Below, in pieces: positions 33,935 through 41,867 of a stretch of DNA of 64,000 nucleotides. Under the pieces are notes generated by a model. The model did not search any database. It was not told the DNA's origin and saw only the letters and a program-made list of their open reading frames with translations. Position 1 is the stretch's first letter; every line of letters starts with the position of its first letter. The position numbers and the translations under genes were made by a program. This stretch comes from Anaerolineae bacterium (GTDB lineage Bacteria; Chloroflexota; Anaerolineae; Aggregatilineales; Phototrophicaceae), in the NCBI GenBank assembly GCA_020849765.1, contig JADLAY010000007.1, positions 62,001 through 126,000 of the forward strand. Direction: 5' to 3'.

Positions 33935-34681
33935 TCATTTCAGATAGTAAGCGGCATACGTCCCCACTTTGCGATAGCCGAGTTTGGCGGCCAGCCCGCA
34001 CGATTCGTCGTTGGCCGCGTCCCAATGCGGTGCGATCTGATGCTCAAGGCACCAGAGCAGCAGTTGGCTCGCCAGCGCGGTCGCGACGCCCTGGCGCCGG
34101 TGCACCGTATGGACGACGATGCTGACCTCAATCGCATCGCTGCAGACGAGCGACGAATACGCCCCGCCGACGATCGTGCCCTCGTGCAGCAGGCAGAAGC
34201 CGATGCCGCGTTCGACGAAATCCTCCGCCGACTCGAAGGCGTCCAGGCTGAGATAGGGCGTCTCGGTGCGGGCGAGCTGCGCATCGACGCGGCGGACGGC
34301 GGCCGTGTGCGGGTTGCTCGCCGCCAGGCTGCGCAGATGATCGACCGAGAGCGCCTCTGACGCGAAGGTGTGGCGCTCGATGGGCACCAGCGCATCGCCA
34401 AACGCATTCTCGACCGCCGCCTGCCAGCCGGGCGCACCGGCCATCAGCAGCCGTCCGCGCGGGGTCGCGCTGACGAAATCGCGAGAGATGTCGCCCGCGT
34501 AGTAGCAGAAGAAGCCATCCTGCTCGATCATGAACGCCCGCGGCTGATCGAGCGAGTCGACGTACGCCGCTCCCATCTGGTCTTCCAGGGCGCATTCAAT
34601 CGAGATGTCGACGCGGGGCAAGGACGCGAAAGCCCGCGCCAGGCGCATACGATTTGCGCGCGTGAGTGGATAGGGCAGCAT
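33935..34681 (-). CDS. GNAT acetyltransferase (PF12746-like)
   Basis: 248 residues. Motif A is VVHTVHRRQGVATALASQLL (~205-225), followed by WDAANDESCGLAAKLGYRKVGTY at the C-terminus. The N-terminal ~130 residues (PRAFMIEQDGFFCYYAGDI) match the GNAT_acetyltransf/zwittermicin-resistance-like family. Acceptor unknown. ATG 34681. A 27-bp gap lies between its stop and the mreC promoter box. Confidence 0.85.
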   Translation of the reverse strand: MLPYPLTRANRMRLARAFASLPRVDISIECALEDQMGAAYVDSLDQPRAFMIEQDGFFCYYAGDISRDFVSATPRGRLLMAGAPGWQAAVENAFGDALVPIERHTFASEALSVDHLRSLAASNPHTAAVRRVDAQLARTETPYLSLDAFESAEDFVERGIGFCLLHEGTIVGGAYSSLVCSDAIEVSIVVHTVHRRQGVATALASQLLLWCLEHQIAPHWDAANDESCGLAAKLGYRKVGTYAAYYLK

Positions 34682-34792
34682 ATTTCCCCCAGATGGTCAA
34701 CATGACAGGCTGGTTCACCCTTTATTATACGCTGTGAACTCTTGTGAACCAAATCGGGGATTGTGATGCAGACCTTGTTGCCTGATTATGGC

Positions 34793-35362
34793 CTACAGAT
34801 CGCCGAAGCTCTCCTCAAGCAAGCGCTCAAGCGCCCACTGCATCGTCTCCAGGCGCTGCACGGCGATCTGTTGGGCAACCGGCAGCGTGAAGCGCGCCCG
34901 AACGGCGTTGCGCCGCGCCAGGATGCGTTCGTAGCAGGTTTGCAGGTTGTTTGGGCCCCAGGCGAACTCGCGCGCCATGCCGATCACGCCGAGGAAGTCG
35001 AGGAAATCTGCCTCGCGCAGCACGAGCGCTTCCGCCGTCTCGACCGGGCGCTCGTCGCGATAGTCATGCTTTTCGATGGCGTCGAGGATGAGGGCTGCTT
35101 GGCGCGCGCTCAGGGCTGTCTGTGGCAGGATGTCACACTCGGCAATCTGGCGCGAGCGCAGGGCATGATCGACGCCGGGTTGGCGATAGCGTGGAAAGGC
35201 GCCCCAGTCGTGCAGGTGGACAGCCCAGTCGAACGCCTCGTGGTCGTAGTCGAGATCGGCGCCGATGGCCGCGGCCAGCTTGAGCACACGACGGACGTGC
35301 GCATAACCCCAACCCTCGCCGTCTTCGCGCGTCATGCGCTCGATATCGGCCAACGTTAGCAT
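34793..35362 (-). CDS. HD-domain metal-dependent phosphohydrolase
   Basis: 189 residues. HD motif residues: His in WGYAHVRRV (~21), the HD pair in HLHDWGAF (~50), a later His in EKHDYRD and Asp in READFLDFLG. The fold is used by nucleotide/phosphate-ester hydrolases. ATG 35362. Substrate unknown. Confidence 0.85.
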   Translation of the reverse strand: MLTLADIERMTREDGEGWGYAHVRRVLKLAAAIGADLDYDHEAFDWAVHLHDWGAFPRYRQPGVDHALRSRQIAECDILPQTALSARQAALILDAIEKHDYRDERPVETAEALVLREADFLDFLGVIGMAREFAWGPNNLQTCYERILARRNAVRARFTLPVAQQIAVQRLETMQWALERLLEESFGDL

Positions 35363-35420
35363 GAGATCGTCCTTTGCGGCGGACAGCGATCACACATGCG
35401 CCGCTGCCCGGTGTCGTCGC

Positions 35421-35477
35421 TCAGTGAGTCGAATATAGCGCGAGCGTATTGCCTTCGCTATCGCGGAAGGTAGGCTT
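35421..35477 (-). pseudogene. C-terminal remnant of a VOC/glyoxalase-family gene
   Basis: In one minus-strand frame 18 codons read KPTFRDSEGNTLALYSTH followed by TGA. FRDSEGNTLALYS is the typical C-terminal strand of glyoxalase/bleomycin-resistance proteins. The same frame is stopped by TGA immediately upstream, and there is no room for the rest of the gene. So this is a scar of a deleted gene. Confidence 0.6.
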
Positions 35478-35499
35478 CAATTGAGCATGAAAATCGACT

Positions 35500-36006
35500 C
35501 TAGTTCTCATCGGCCACGCGGATGGCGACCTCGGTCTCCCATTTGGCCATATCCGGCTCGTCGTCCGGGTTGGTCAGGAAGAATTCGACGCGCGACCCGA
35601 AGGCATCGCCGCCTGGCGCTTCCCAGTGATCCCATTCGAGACCCTTCTCCCTGGCCCAATCGATCAGCGCTTTGTTGCCCTCGATGCCCTTGCGCACGTC
35701 GGTGTAGACGAGCGAGGCGTAACGCCCTGCCGGGAGCGAGTCCGCCAGCACGCGCCCGTCGCCGCTCATGGCGCTGGCGACCGGCCAGCCCAACTCGATG
35801 TCGAGCTTGTTCATCATGTCGATCACGCGGTAGCGAATCAGCGGTGGGCCGGACGGCGCGGCATCGTGCTGCAGCAGCCAGGCCACGACTTCGCCGTGTA
35901 ACTGCGGGATGATGCCCGATCCCATTTCCCCCATCGTGACCTGTGTGCGAATGGCGACGTAAGGCTGCGCCTCGCGCTGCTCAAGCTTTGGCCCGTCGAC
36001 GATCAT
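35500..36006 (-). CDS. GyrI-like small-molecule-binding domain protein
   Basis: 168 residues with the AraC effector-binding/GyrI-like fold: YVAIRTQVTMGEMGSGIIPQLHGEVVAWL, then FDIELGWPVA-like KLDIELGWPVASAM, LPAGRYASLVYTDV and FLTNPDDEPDMAKWETEVAIRV. No DNA-binding domain is attached, so it is a stand-alone binding protein or a hydrolase of the GyrI-like group. ATG 36006. Confidence 0.85.
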   Translation of the reverse strand: MIVDGPKLEQREAQPYVAIRTQVTMGEMGSGIIPQLHGEVVAWLLQHDAAPSGPPLIRYRVIDMMNKLDIELGWPVASAMSGDGRVLADSLPAGRYASLVYTDVRKGIEGNKALIDWAREKGLEWDHWEAPGGDAFGSRVEFFLTNPDDEPDMAKWETEVAIRVADEN

Positions 36007-36089
36007 GTCCGCTCCTCCTCGTGGGTCGCAAAAATGTTCTAGTGCCGTGATTTATTATGCACGATCAGTGGGCGCGTGTGATGATTCAA

Positions 36090-36116
36090 GGGCTTGGCGT
36101 CGCCAAGCCCCTACAG
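36090..36116. repeat. Isolated palindrome of the TAGGGGC family
   Basis: GGGCTTGGCG-t-CGCCAAGCCC followed by CCTACAG; read on the minus strand it begins CTGTAGGGGC like the 1 kb and 15.6 kb elements, with a different palindrome core. It lies between the GyrI-like and methyltransferase genes. Confidence 0.7.
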
Positions 36117-36147
36117 TTACGACCAGAATATGTGCCTATGGATGGCG

Positions 36148-36849
36148 TCAATCGCGCTTGCGATACCAGATGCCGGTGCATTCGGGCACGACCGGCGAGC
36201 CGCCGTCGATGACGAGCTGGCGCATGGCATCGCCGAAGAAAAAGCCGAACAGCTCCGCGCCTTCCGCGACCGACTCGAACTGGTAGTCGGTGCGTATCCA
36301 GGTCGAGCTGAAGCCGCGCTCGTTTTCGAGCCAGTCGTAATAGGCGCCGAGCACCTCGCTTGGGGGGGCGGGCTGGCGCGATCCGCTGCCGAGCGTCTCC
36401 AGGATGATGGCCGAGCCGCCGGGGCGGATCACACGCAGCATCTCGTCGACACCCGCGCCGATCTCTTGCTGCCAGCGATCCGGCGTCCACTCGGTCTTGT
36501 GCCCGAACGACCAGCCAGCGATCGAGATGTCGGCGCTGGCATCCGGCACGGGCAGCGCTGCGTTGTCCGCGACTTCGAGCGACCAGTTGGTGAAGCCGGT
36601 CTCTTCCAGCCGCGCGCGGGCGATGCTGAGCATGTGCGCCGAAGCATCGAACGCGCGGATGTGCTTGATCAGCGGCAGCAGTTGGCGGGTGATGCGCCCG
36701 GTGCCCGCGCCGAACTCGATCACCTGCGCGCCGTCGAGCGGGTGGATCTCCCGGATGGCTTCGATCATGTTGCCGCGATGATCTTCACGCTCGACCAGCC
36801 GGTCGTAATCCGCCGCATGCTTGGCGTAGATTTGTTCAAAGGTAGGCAT
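36148..36849 (-). CDS. SAM-dependent class I methyltransferase
   Basis: About 233 residues from ATG 36849 (GAAGGAAAG upstream). SAM-binding motif I is VIEFGAGTGRITRQL (~44-58), motif II acid in RAFDASAHML, post-motif ALPVPDASADISIAGW, and GAGVDEMLRVIRPGGSAII as the motif III strand. The substrate is not evident. The extra upstream in-frame ATGs at 36882 and 36999 read into DUF1801 control DNA and are less likely. Confidence 0.88.
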   Translation of the reverse strand: MPTFEQIYAKHAADYDRLVEREDHRGNMIEAIREIHPLDGAQVIEFGAGTGRITRQLLPLIKHIRAFDASAHMLSIARARLEETGFTNWSLEVADNAALPVPDASADISIAGWSFGHKTEWTPDRWQQEIGAGVDEMLRVIRPGGSAIILETLGSGSRQPAPPSEVLGAYYDWLENERGFSSTWIRTDYQFESVAEGAELFGFFFGDAMRQLVIDGGSPVVPECTGIWYRKRD

Positions 36850-36985
36850 GAACTTTCCTTCTCGCTGAAAAGCATCTTCCATCCTGGATTCTAAGGCGAA
36901 ACGGCGAATTGTCGACGTTTGGTTGACCGTATGGAACATCTGTGCGATACTGGGCGCATCGTCATGCAGCGTGAGGCACATCCCC

Positions 36986-37402
36986 ATGGCTGAGAACAAA
37001 ACGAAAGAGACCGACGCAAGTGTGCAGGCCTTCTTGGAAGCGGTTGACGACGAAAAGAAGCGCGAAGATGCCTATGCCGTGCTCGCCCTGATGCGTGAGG
37101 CGACCGGACTTGAACCGAAGATGTGGGGCCCCAGCATCGTCGGCTTCGGCAGTTATCATTACAAGTACGACAGCGGGCGCGAGGGCGATTCGCCGCTGAC
37201 CGGGTTTTCCCCACGCAAGGCCGCGCTGACGCTCTACATCATGGGCGGCTTTGACACCTACGACGATCTGATGCGCAAGCTCGGCAAATACAAGACCGGC
37301 AAGGGCTGTCTTTACCTCAAGCGGCTGAGCGATGTCGACGAAAAGACCTTGAAAGAACTGGTGACGCGCTCCGCCGATCACATGGCGAAAACGCATGCGT
37401 GA
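36986..37402 (+). CDS. DUF1801 domain protein
   Basis: 138 residues, MAENKTKETDASVQAFLEAV. Matches DUF1801 (YdhG-like fold): ALMREATGLEPKMWGPSIVGFGSYHYKYDSGREG, FSPRKAALTLYIMGGF, KTGKGCLYLKRLSDVD. ATG 36986 with GAGG 9 nt upstream. It is divergent from the methyltransferase. Biochemical role unknown. Confidence 0.88.
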   Translation: MAENKTKETDASVQAFLEAVDDEKKREDAYAVLALMREATGLEPKMWGPSIVGFGSYHYKYDSGREGDSPLTGFSPRKAALTLYIMGGFDTYDDLMRKLGKYKTGKGCLYLKRLSDVDEKTLKELVTRSADHMAKTHA

Positions 37403-37594
37403 AATGGCGGTTGGGTATTGGCGGTTCGCTGTTGGCCTTTGGCTGTTAGCCGGATGGGGCGCGGCTTCCGGCGCTCATTCAGGGACAATATCGGGGCGCA
37501 TCGCCATGCGCCCCCGTTTCGGTCAGTTTCGTGATTCGTCCACGCTTTGCAGACGTGCTAATTCGCTAATCCGCTAAGCTCCTAATTTGCTTCC
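37403..37594. repeat. Spacer with GGTTGGGTATTGG tract and GGGGCGCAT palindrome
   Basis: A GCGGTTGGGTATTGGCGG tract follows the stop codon. GGGGCGCAT-cgcc-ATGCGCCCC (9-bp arms) lies at 37493-37514, and a GCTAATTCGCTAATCCGCTAAG tract follows near 37556. The whole convergent spacer is repeat-derived. Confidence 0.7.
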
Positions 37595-39019
37595 CTACGC
37601 TTTCGCGCGGAAGCGTTCCATGACCTCGTTGAACTTGCTCATGTCGATCTCCGGGTGCTTGTCCATCAGCGCCTTGAAGATCCCCATGTATTCGACCAGA
37701 TCGGCGGCGGTGTAGGCTTCGAAGCGGAGCGTGACCGCGGGCTGCGTGTTGCTGGCGCGGATCAGGCCCCAGCCGTTTTTGAAAGTGACGCGCGCGCCGT
37801 CGAGGGCGAAGACCTCGTACTCTTTTTCGAAGATGTCGCGCATCTCGTCGATGATGGCGAACTTGATGTTGTCCGGCGTCGAGAGGACGATCTCCGGCGT
37901 CGCGATGAGATTCGGGATCTCGGCGAAGATCTCGGCGACCTTCTTATCCGAGTGCGAGAAGATCTCCAGCGCGCGCAGCACGATCAGCGGTGCATCGTCG
38001 AAGCCATAATAATTCTCGCCCGTGAACAGGTGGCCGCTGACCTCGCCGCCGAGCGGTGAGCCGATCTCGTGCATCTTGAGCTTCATCAGGCTGTGGCCGG
38101 TCTTCCACATGACGGGCACACCGCCGTGCTTCTTGATGAAGTCCGGCAGCGCCTGCGACACCTTGACGTCGAACACGATCGGCGACCCCGGCAGACGCGA
38201 GAGCAGATCCTGCGCCAGCACGGCCAGCAGCCGGTCGGCGGTGATGTGATGGCCGTGGTTGTCGATGAAGCCGCAGCGGTCGCTGTCGCCGTCGAAGGCC
38301 AGGCCGATATCGGCGCCGCTGGCGACGACCAGCTTCTCCAGCTCGACGGTCATCTCCGGGTCTTCCGGGTTGGGCAGGTGATTGGGGTAGGTGCCGTCGC
38401 TCTCGCAGTAGAGGCACTCGACTTCCATCCCCAGTTCGCGCAGCAGCGGCGGGATGTAGGTACCGGACAGACCGTTGCCGGCGTCCATCGCAATCTTCAT
38501 CGGGCGGCCCATCTTGACCAGACTCTTGATCTTCGCCAGGTGCTTGTGGATCATGTCGTAATCGGTCACGATCTCGCCGTCACCTGTGGTGAAGCCGTCC
38601 GCCTGGATGATCTTGAGCAGATCCTGAATCTGCTGGTCGGCCAGCGCCAGCGGCCCGTAGGCCATCTTGATGCCGTTGTAGCGCGTGTCCAGGTGGCTGC
38701 CGGTGATCATGACGCCCGCGCCGACGCCCTCATAGCTGGCCGAGGCGAAATAGGTGGTCGGCGTCAGCACTTCGCCGATGTCGGTCACGTCGAGGCCGGT
38801 CGAGGCGACGCCTTCCATCAGCGCGCGCTGCAGGCCAACCGACGACGGGCGGTTATCGCGACCGACGAACATGCGCTCGGTCTTGAAATTCTTCGGGAGA
38901 TAGGTGCCGAGCGCCTTGCCGACCAGCCGTGCCAGTTCGGTGGTCAACTGCGGGCTGTCGCCGCTGACGGTGCCGCGAATGTCATATTTGCGAAAAATCG
39001 AGGTAATCACTTCGGTCAT
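37595..39019 (-). CDS. Phosphomannomutase/phosphoglucomutase family (alpha-D-phosphohexomutase)
   Basis: 474 residues, four-domain phosphohexomutase. Domain 1 active-site loop MITGSHLDTRYNGIKM (Ser108), metal loop DGDSDRCGF (~246), sugar-specificity loop GGEVSGHLFTGENYYG, and C-terminal phosphate loop NGWGLIRASNTQPAVTLRFEA. It interconverts hexose-1- and -6-phosphates for nucleotide-sugar synthesis. Catalytic Ser, His and metal Asps are kept, but the usual SHNP after the serine is SHLD. ATG 39019. Confidence 0.9.
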   Translation of the reverse strand: MTEVITSIFRKYDIRGTVSGDSPQLTTELARLVGKALGTYLPKNFKTERMFVGRDNRPSSVGLQRALMEGVASTGLDVTDIGEVLTPTTYFASASYEGVGAGVMITGSHLDTRYNGIKMAYGPLALADQQIQDLLKIIQADGFTTGDGEIVTDYDMIHKHLAKIKSLVKMGRPMKIAMDAGNGLSGTYIPPLLRELGMEVECLYCESDGTYPNHLPNPEDPEMTVELEKLVVASGADIGLAFDGDSDRCGFIDNHGHHITADRLLAVLAQDLLSRLPGSPIVFDVKVSQALPDFIKKHGGVPVMWKTGHSLMKLKMHEIGSPLGGEVSGHLFTGENYYGFDDAPLIVLRALEIFSHSDKKVAEIFAEIPNLIATPEIVLSTPDNIKFAIIDEMRDIFEKEYEVFALDGARVTFKNGWGLIRASNTQPAVTLRFEAYTAADLVEYMGIFKALMDKHPEIDMSKFNEVMERFRAKA

Positions 39020-39196
39020 TGTGAGGCTTGCTCCATACGCTGAGGCGATTTCTTATTGCCCACTATTGAAGCGCAAAGATACCACGAATTCAAATTCATC
39101 CCCAGATGCGGGCTCCGCAATATGCCATGGGTGATTTGGCATGGAGTGCGGCCCGGTTGTCGCATACAGTCATCAAGAGCTAGGTGAGGAGTGATC

Positions 39197-39628
39197 ATGG
39201 AGACGATGAGCAAAGCGGAATATCTGGCCTTTTTGAGCGCGCCCGCACGCTGCGGTAAGCTGGCGACGGTTCGCCCGGATGGCCGCCCGCACGTGGTGCC
39301 GATCTGGTTCATCGTGGACGGCGAAGACCTGATTTTCACGTCGGGGCCAGCCTCGGTCAAGGTCAGGAACATCGAGCACAACCCCCACGTCGCCATCTGC
39401 GTCGACGACGATGCCGTGCCCTATCACTATGTCTCGTTGGAAGGTCAGGTCAGCCTGGTGTCCTCCGATGTCGAGGACTGCCGCCGCTGGGCCACGCGGA
39501 TCGGCGGGCGTTACATGGGCGCGGATCGGGCGGCGGAGTTCGGCGACAAATTCGCCGAGGCGGGCGAATGGGTCTACCGGCTCGTCTTCGACAAGGTGAT
39601 CGCCTACAAGGACGTGGTCGCCGATTGA
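39197..39628 (+). CDS. PPOX-class flavin/F420-dependent oxidoreductase
   Basis: 143 residues with the pyridoxamine-phosphate-oxidase split barrel: RCGKLATVRPDGRPHVVPIWFIVDGEDLIFTSG, KVRNIEHNPHVAICVDDD, YVSLEGQVSLV. The family includes F420-dependent biliverdin/quinone reductases; cofactor not decidable. ATG 39197 after GAGGAG spacing 6. The next gene (39642) converges. Confidence 0.87.
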   Translation: METMSKAEYLAFLSAPARCGKLATVRPDGRPHVVPIWFIVDGEDLIFTSGPASVKVRNIEHNPHVAICVDDDAVPYHYVSLEGQVSLVSSDVEDCRRWATRIGGRYMGADRAAEFGDKFAEAGEWVYRLVFDKVIAYKDVVAD

Positions 39629-39641
39629 ACGGCGGCCAGCG

Positions 39642-40475
39642 CTACAGAGCCGCCTCCTCGATCTCGGCGATGCGCAGGGTGTGGCGCGCCGCCTCATGCT
39701 GCCCGCCCTCGAGCGACCAGCACGCGCTCAGGCAGGTATAGAAGAAGGCGAAGGCGAATACGCGCGGCAGGTCGATATTCAGCTTATCCGCCAGGAGACC
39801 GGCGGTCGCCCGGAAACGCGCCTCGTTCTCGACCAGATCGGGCATGCCGAGCGGGTTGCACAGCGTGTTGGCCGTGTCATACGTCCGCTCGCCGTACAGG
39901 CCTTTCGGATCGATGGCGAGCCAGCCGCGCGGGCTGTGGCGGACGTTCTCGTGGTGGATGTCGCCGTGCAGGGCGCAGACGTCACGCGGATTTGCGAGCA
40001 GCGCATCGGCCAGCGGCGCGGCACGGACGAAGATTGAGTCCTCGCCCAGATGCGCCTCTTGCTCAGCTTTGGCGAACAGCGCGCGCGACCATGTCCGCAG
40101 CGGCACCAGGCCATCGGGCGGCGCATCCTTCCCGGCGCTGTGCAGCCGGTTGAGCACGTCGGCAATGATGGCCGCCGCCTGCCCGTCGTCCCCGCGCCTG
40201 ACCAGCGGCACCAGATCGTCGCCCGCGGCGTATTCGAGCAGGTGGGCGCCGTCGTCGTGGCGCAAGAGTCGCACCGCACCGTGCCCATCGTAGCAGCGCA
40301 GGGCGACCGCGCCGCTCGCCTCGTCCTCCGCGCCGAGCGACGTCAGCAGCTTGAGCACGACCGTCTCTCCGTCCCGCGCGGCGGTGTAGACGTGGCTCGT
40401 CGGCGTCTCGGCGAGGAGATGCGGGTCGGTCAGCGCCCAGGTGTCGAGATAGTGCTGGAGGATGGTGGATGTCAT
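39642..40475 (-). CDS. Aminoglycoside/hydroxyurea phosphotransferase family (APH(6)-like) kinase
   Basis: 277 residues. APH(6)-type signature: EYAAGDDLVPLV, the Brenner motif CALHGDIHHENVRHSPRGWLAIDPKGLYGE (catalytic Asp, metal Asp). It would phosphorylate a hydroxyl on streptomycin-like or other small molecules. Chosen start ATG 40475 (MTSTILQHYLD); a longer start at 40493 exists. No ribosome site is clear. Chromosomal relatives are often of unknown substrate, so resistance is not implied. Confidence 0.85.
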   Translation of the reverse strand: MTSTILQHYLDTWALTDPHLLAETPTSHVYTAARDGETVVLKLLTSLGAEDEASGAVALRCYDGHGAVRLLRHDDGAHLLEYAAGDDLVPLVRRGDDGQAAAIIADVLNRLHSAGKDAPPDGLVPLRTWSRALFAKAEQEAHLGEDSIFVRAAPLADALLANPRDVCALHGDIHHENVRHSPRGWLAIDPKGLYGERTYDTANTLCNPLGMPDLVENEARFRATAGLLADKLNIDLPRVFAFAFFYTCLSACWSLEGGQHEAARHTLRIAEIEEAAL

Positions 40476-40654
40476 TTGTTGGACACTAAACACCTAGATA
40501 TGTGAATAACCTTCAAATCCCACACGCGATAATGCAGAATCTGTGACAAACTAATAGAATAGCAGACATCAAAATGTAGTTATAAAAGTACAATGTAATT
40601 ATGACATACTAAGTTGGAAACTGTAGAGCTTGAATAGTCTAGGCAGGTGACGTA

Positions 40655-41758
40655 ATGAGCGAACATCCGGGAACACCAGATGCCCTAAAAAACGCGCTCC
40701 TTAATAAGTGGCCCTGGCTTCGATCTCCTTGGACTTGGATGGTTGCTATCTTGGGCGCATTGGCGCTGTTATTTGGATTATTTTCTGACACCAGCTTCTT
40801 GTGCGAATGGCTTCGAAGCCAGCAAACTCCTGATATTGAAATTCGTTACTTCCAGGAAAACAACGGTGATCGACAACTGATGCAGTCAGGAGACACCATT
40901 GAAATAGATCAGACACAAATTCTAGGAAGCGTGAGTCTAGATGATCTTCAAGCCATGCGAAGCGAGTCGAGTGCCGCGACTACCATGGTGGAATTGCCAA
41001 TTCCGGTGAACCTTTCACTACGCAACAACGAAGGAGACGCATTGGAATTAGTGCGAGTTGTCTTCAGTTATGCTGGCGGTCTTAGGGTTGAGTCAACAGC
41101 GCGTTCTCGTCTTAATCCGTCGGCTTCTGAATATGAGAACGAAGTTGTTTATGAGCACGATCTTGGCACACTGGAAGGCGATGAGTATTACACGCCGCTT
41201 CCACAGAGTGATGTCCTTTTTGTGCCATACGCATTTATGCTAATGGATACGATAGTACGTTCCAGTGAAGGTGTACCAGACAATGTGACCGCTTTGGTAG
41301 GAATGGGTAATCCGTTTTTTGGTGATACCAACATTGTCTTAGGTGTACGTGTTTATGCTCTTGGGCGACCTCCTGTCGAAACTACTTTTACATTCACAGT
41401 ACCATCTCTATTTGAACCTCAGAATTGGAGTGATGCCTCACAATTTCGAGACGCTGATGGCGCGGATCGGATTCTCTATGATGAATTACCTACAGCAGGA
41501 GTGGGGGTCCTAGATCAGTGGCGTGCAGTTAATGCAGATGGCGCGCAGTTTGCCTATACCAAACTGAGTTATGAAGGTGACATCTATCAGATTGTCGAGG
41601 TAGATGGTGTACGGCGCAAGGTAGTTGTCGATCAGAATGGAAATGGTTTGGTGAACTATGAAATGATCGACCTTGATGCTGATGGTGTCCCCGACACGGT
41701 TTTGCTTGTGTGGGACCAGGAATTGATGTTTGACTGGAAGACGGATGCTCTTCCATAA
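40655..41758 (+). CDS. Membrane-anchored protein of unknown function, AT-rich
   Basis: 367 residues. A short N-terminal cytosolic stretch, one TM (~27-47: WTWMVAILGALALLFGLFS), then a ~320-residue outside domain with no recognised family. The C-terminus has a calcium-loop-like DQNGNGLVNYEMIDLDADGVPD, which resembles dockerin/EF-hand or thrombospondin-type repeats. ATG 40655 lies after GGCAGGTGACGTA. Visibly AT-rich relative to surroundings and preceded by a 160-bp AT-rich spacer, suggesting acquisition. Confidence 0.7.
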   Translation: MSEHPGTPDALKNALLNKWPWLRSPWTWMVAILGALALLFGLFSDTSFLCEWLRSQQTPDIEIRYFQENNGDRQLMQSGDTIEIDQTQILGSVSLDDLQAMRSESSAATTMVELPIPVNLSLRNNEGDALELVRVVFSYAGGLRVESTARSRLNPSASEYENEVVYEHDLGTLEGDEYYTPLPQSDVLFVPYAFMLMDTIVRSSEGVPDNVTALVGMGNPFFGDTNIVLGVRVYALGRPPVETTFTFTVPSLFEPQNWSDASQFRDADGADRILYDELPTAGVGVLDQWRAVNADGAQFAYTKLSYEGDIYQIVEVDGVRRKVVVDQNGNGLVNYEMIDLDADGVPDTVLLVWDQELMFDWKTDALP

Positions 41759-41822
41759 CCGTGACTGAGCTTGCATCGAACACAAGCAGACTCTTAAATT
41801 GATAATCTGGTGCCAAGTGTTA

Positions 41823-41850
41823 CCCGCCCGTCTCGAATGAGATGGGCGGG
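41823..41850. terminator. Hairpin terminator between convergent genes
   Basis: CCCGCCCGTCTC-gaat-GAGATGGGCGGG, 12-bp stem with one mismatch, lying between the convergent genes ending at 41758 and 41868. It probably works for both strands. Confidence 0.7.
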
Positions 41851-41867
41851 CTATCATCATGCACTCC

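Noticed and set aside
39642..40475. Calling the APH(6)-like kinase an antibiotic resistance gene
   Set aside because: Only family motifs are visible; chromosomal members often have other or unknown substrates, and there is no resistance context.
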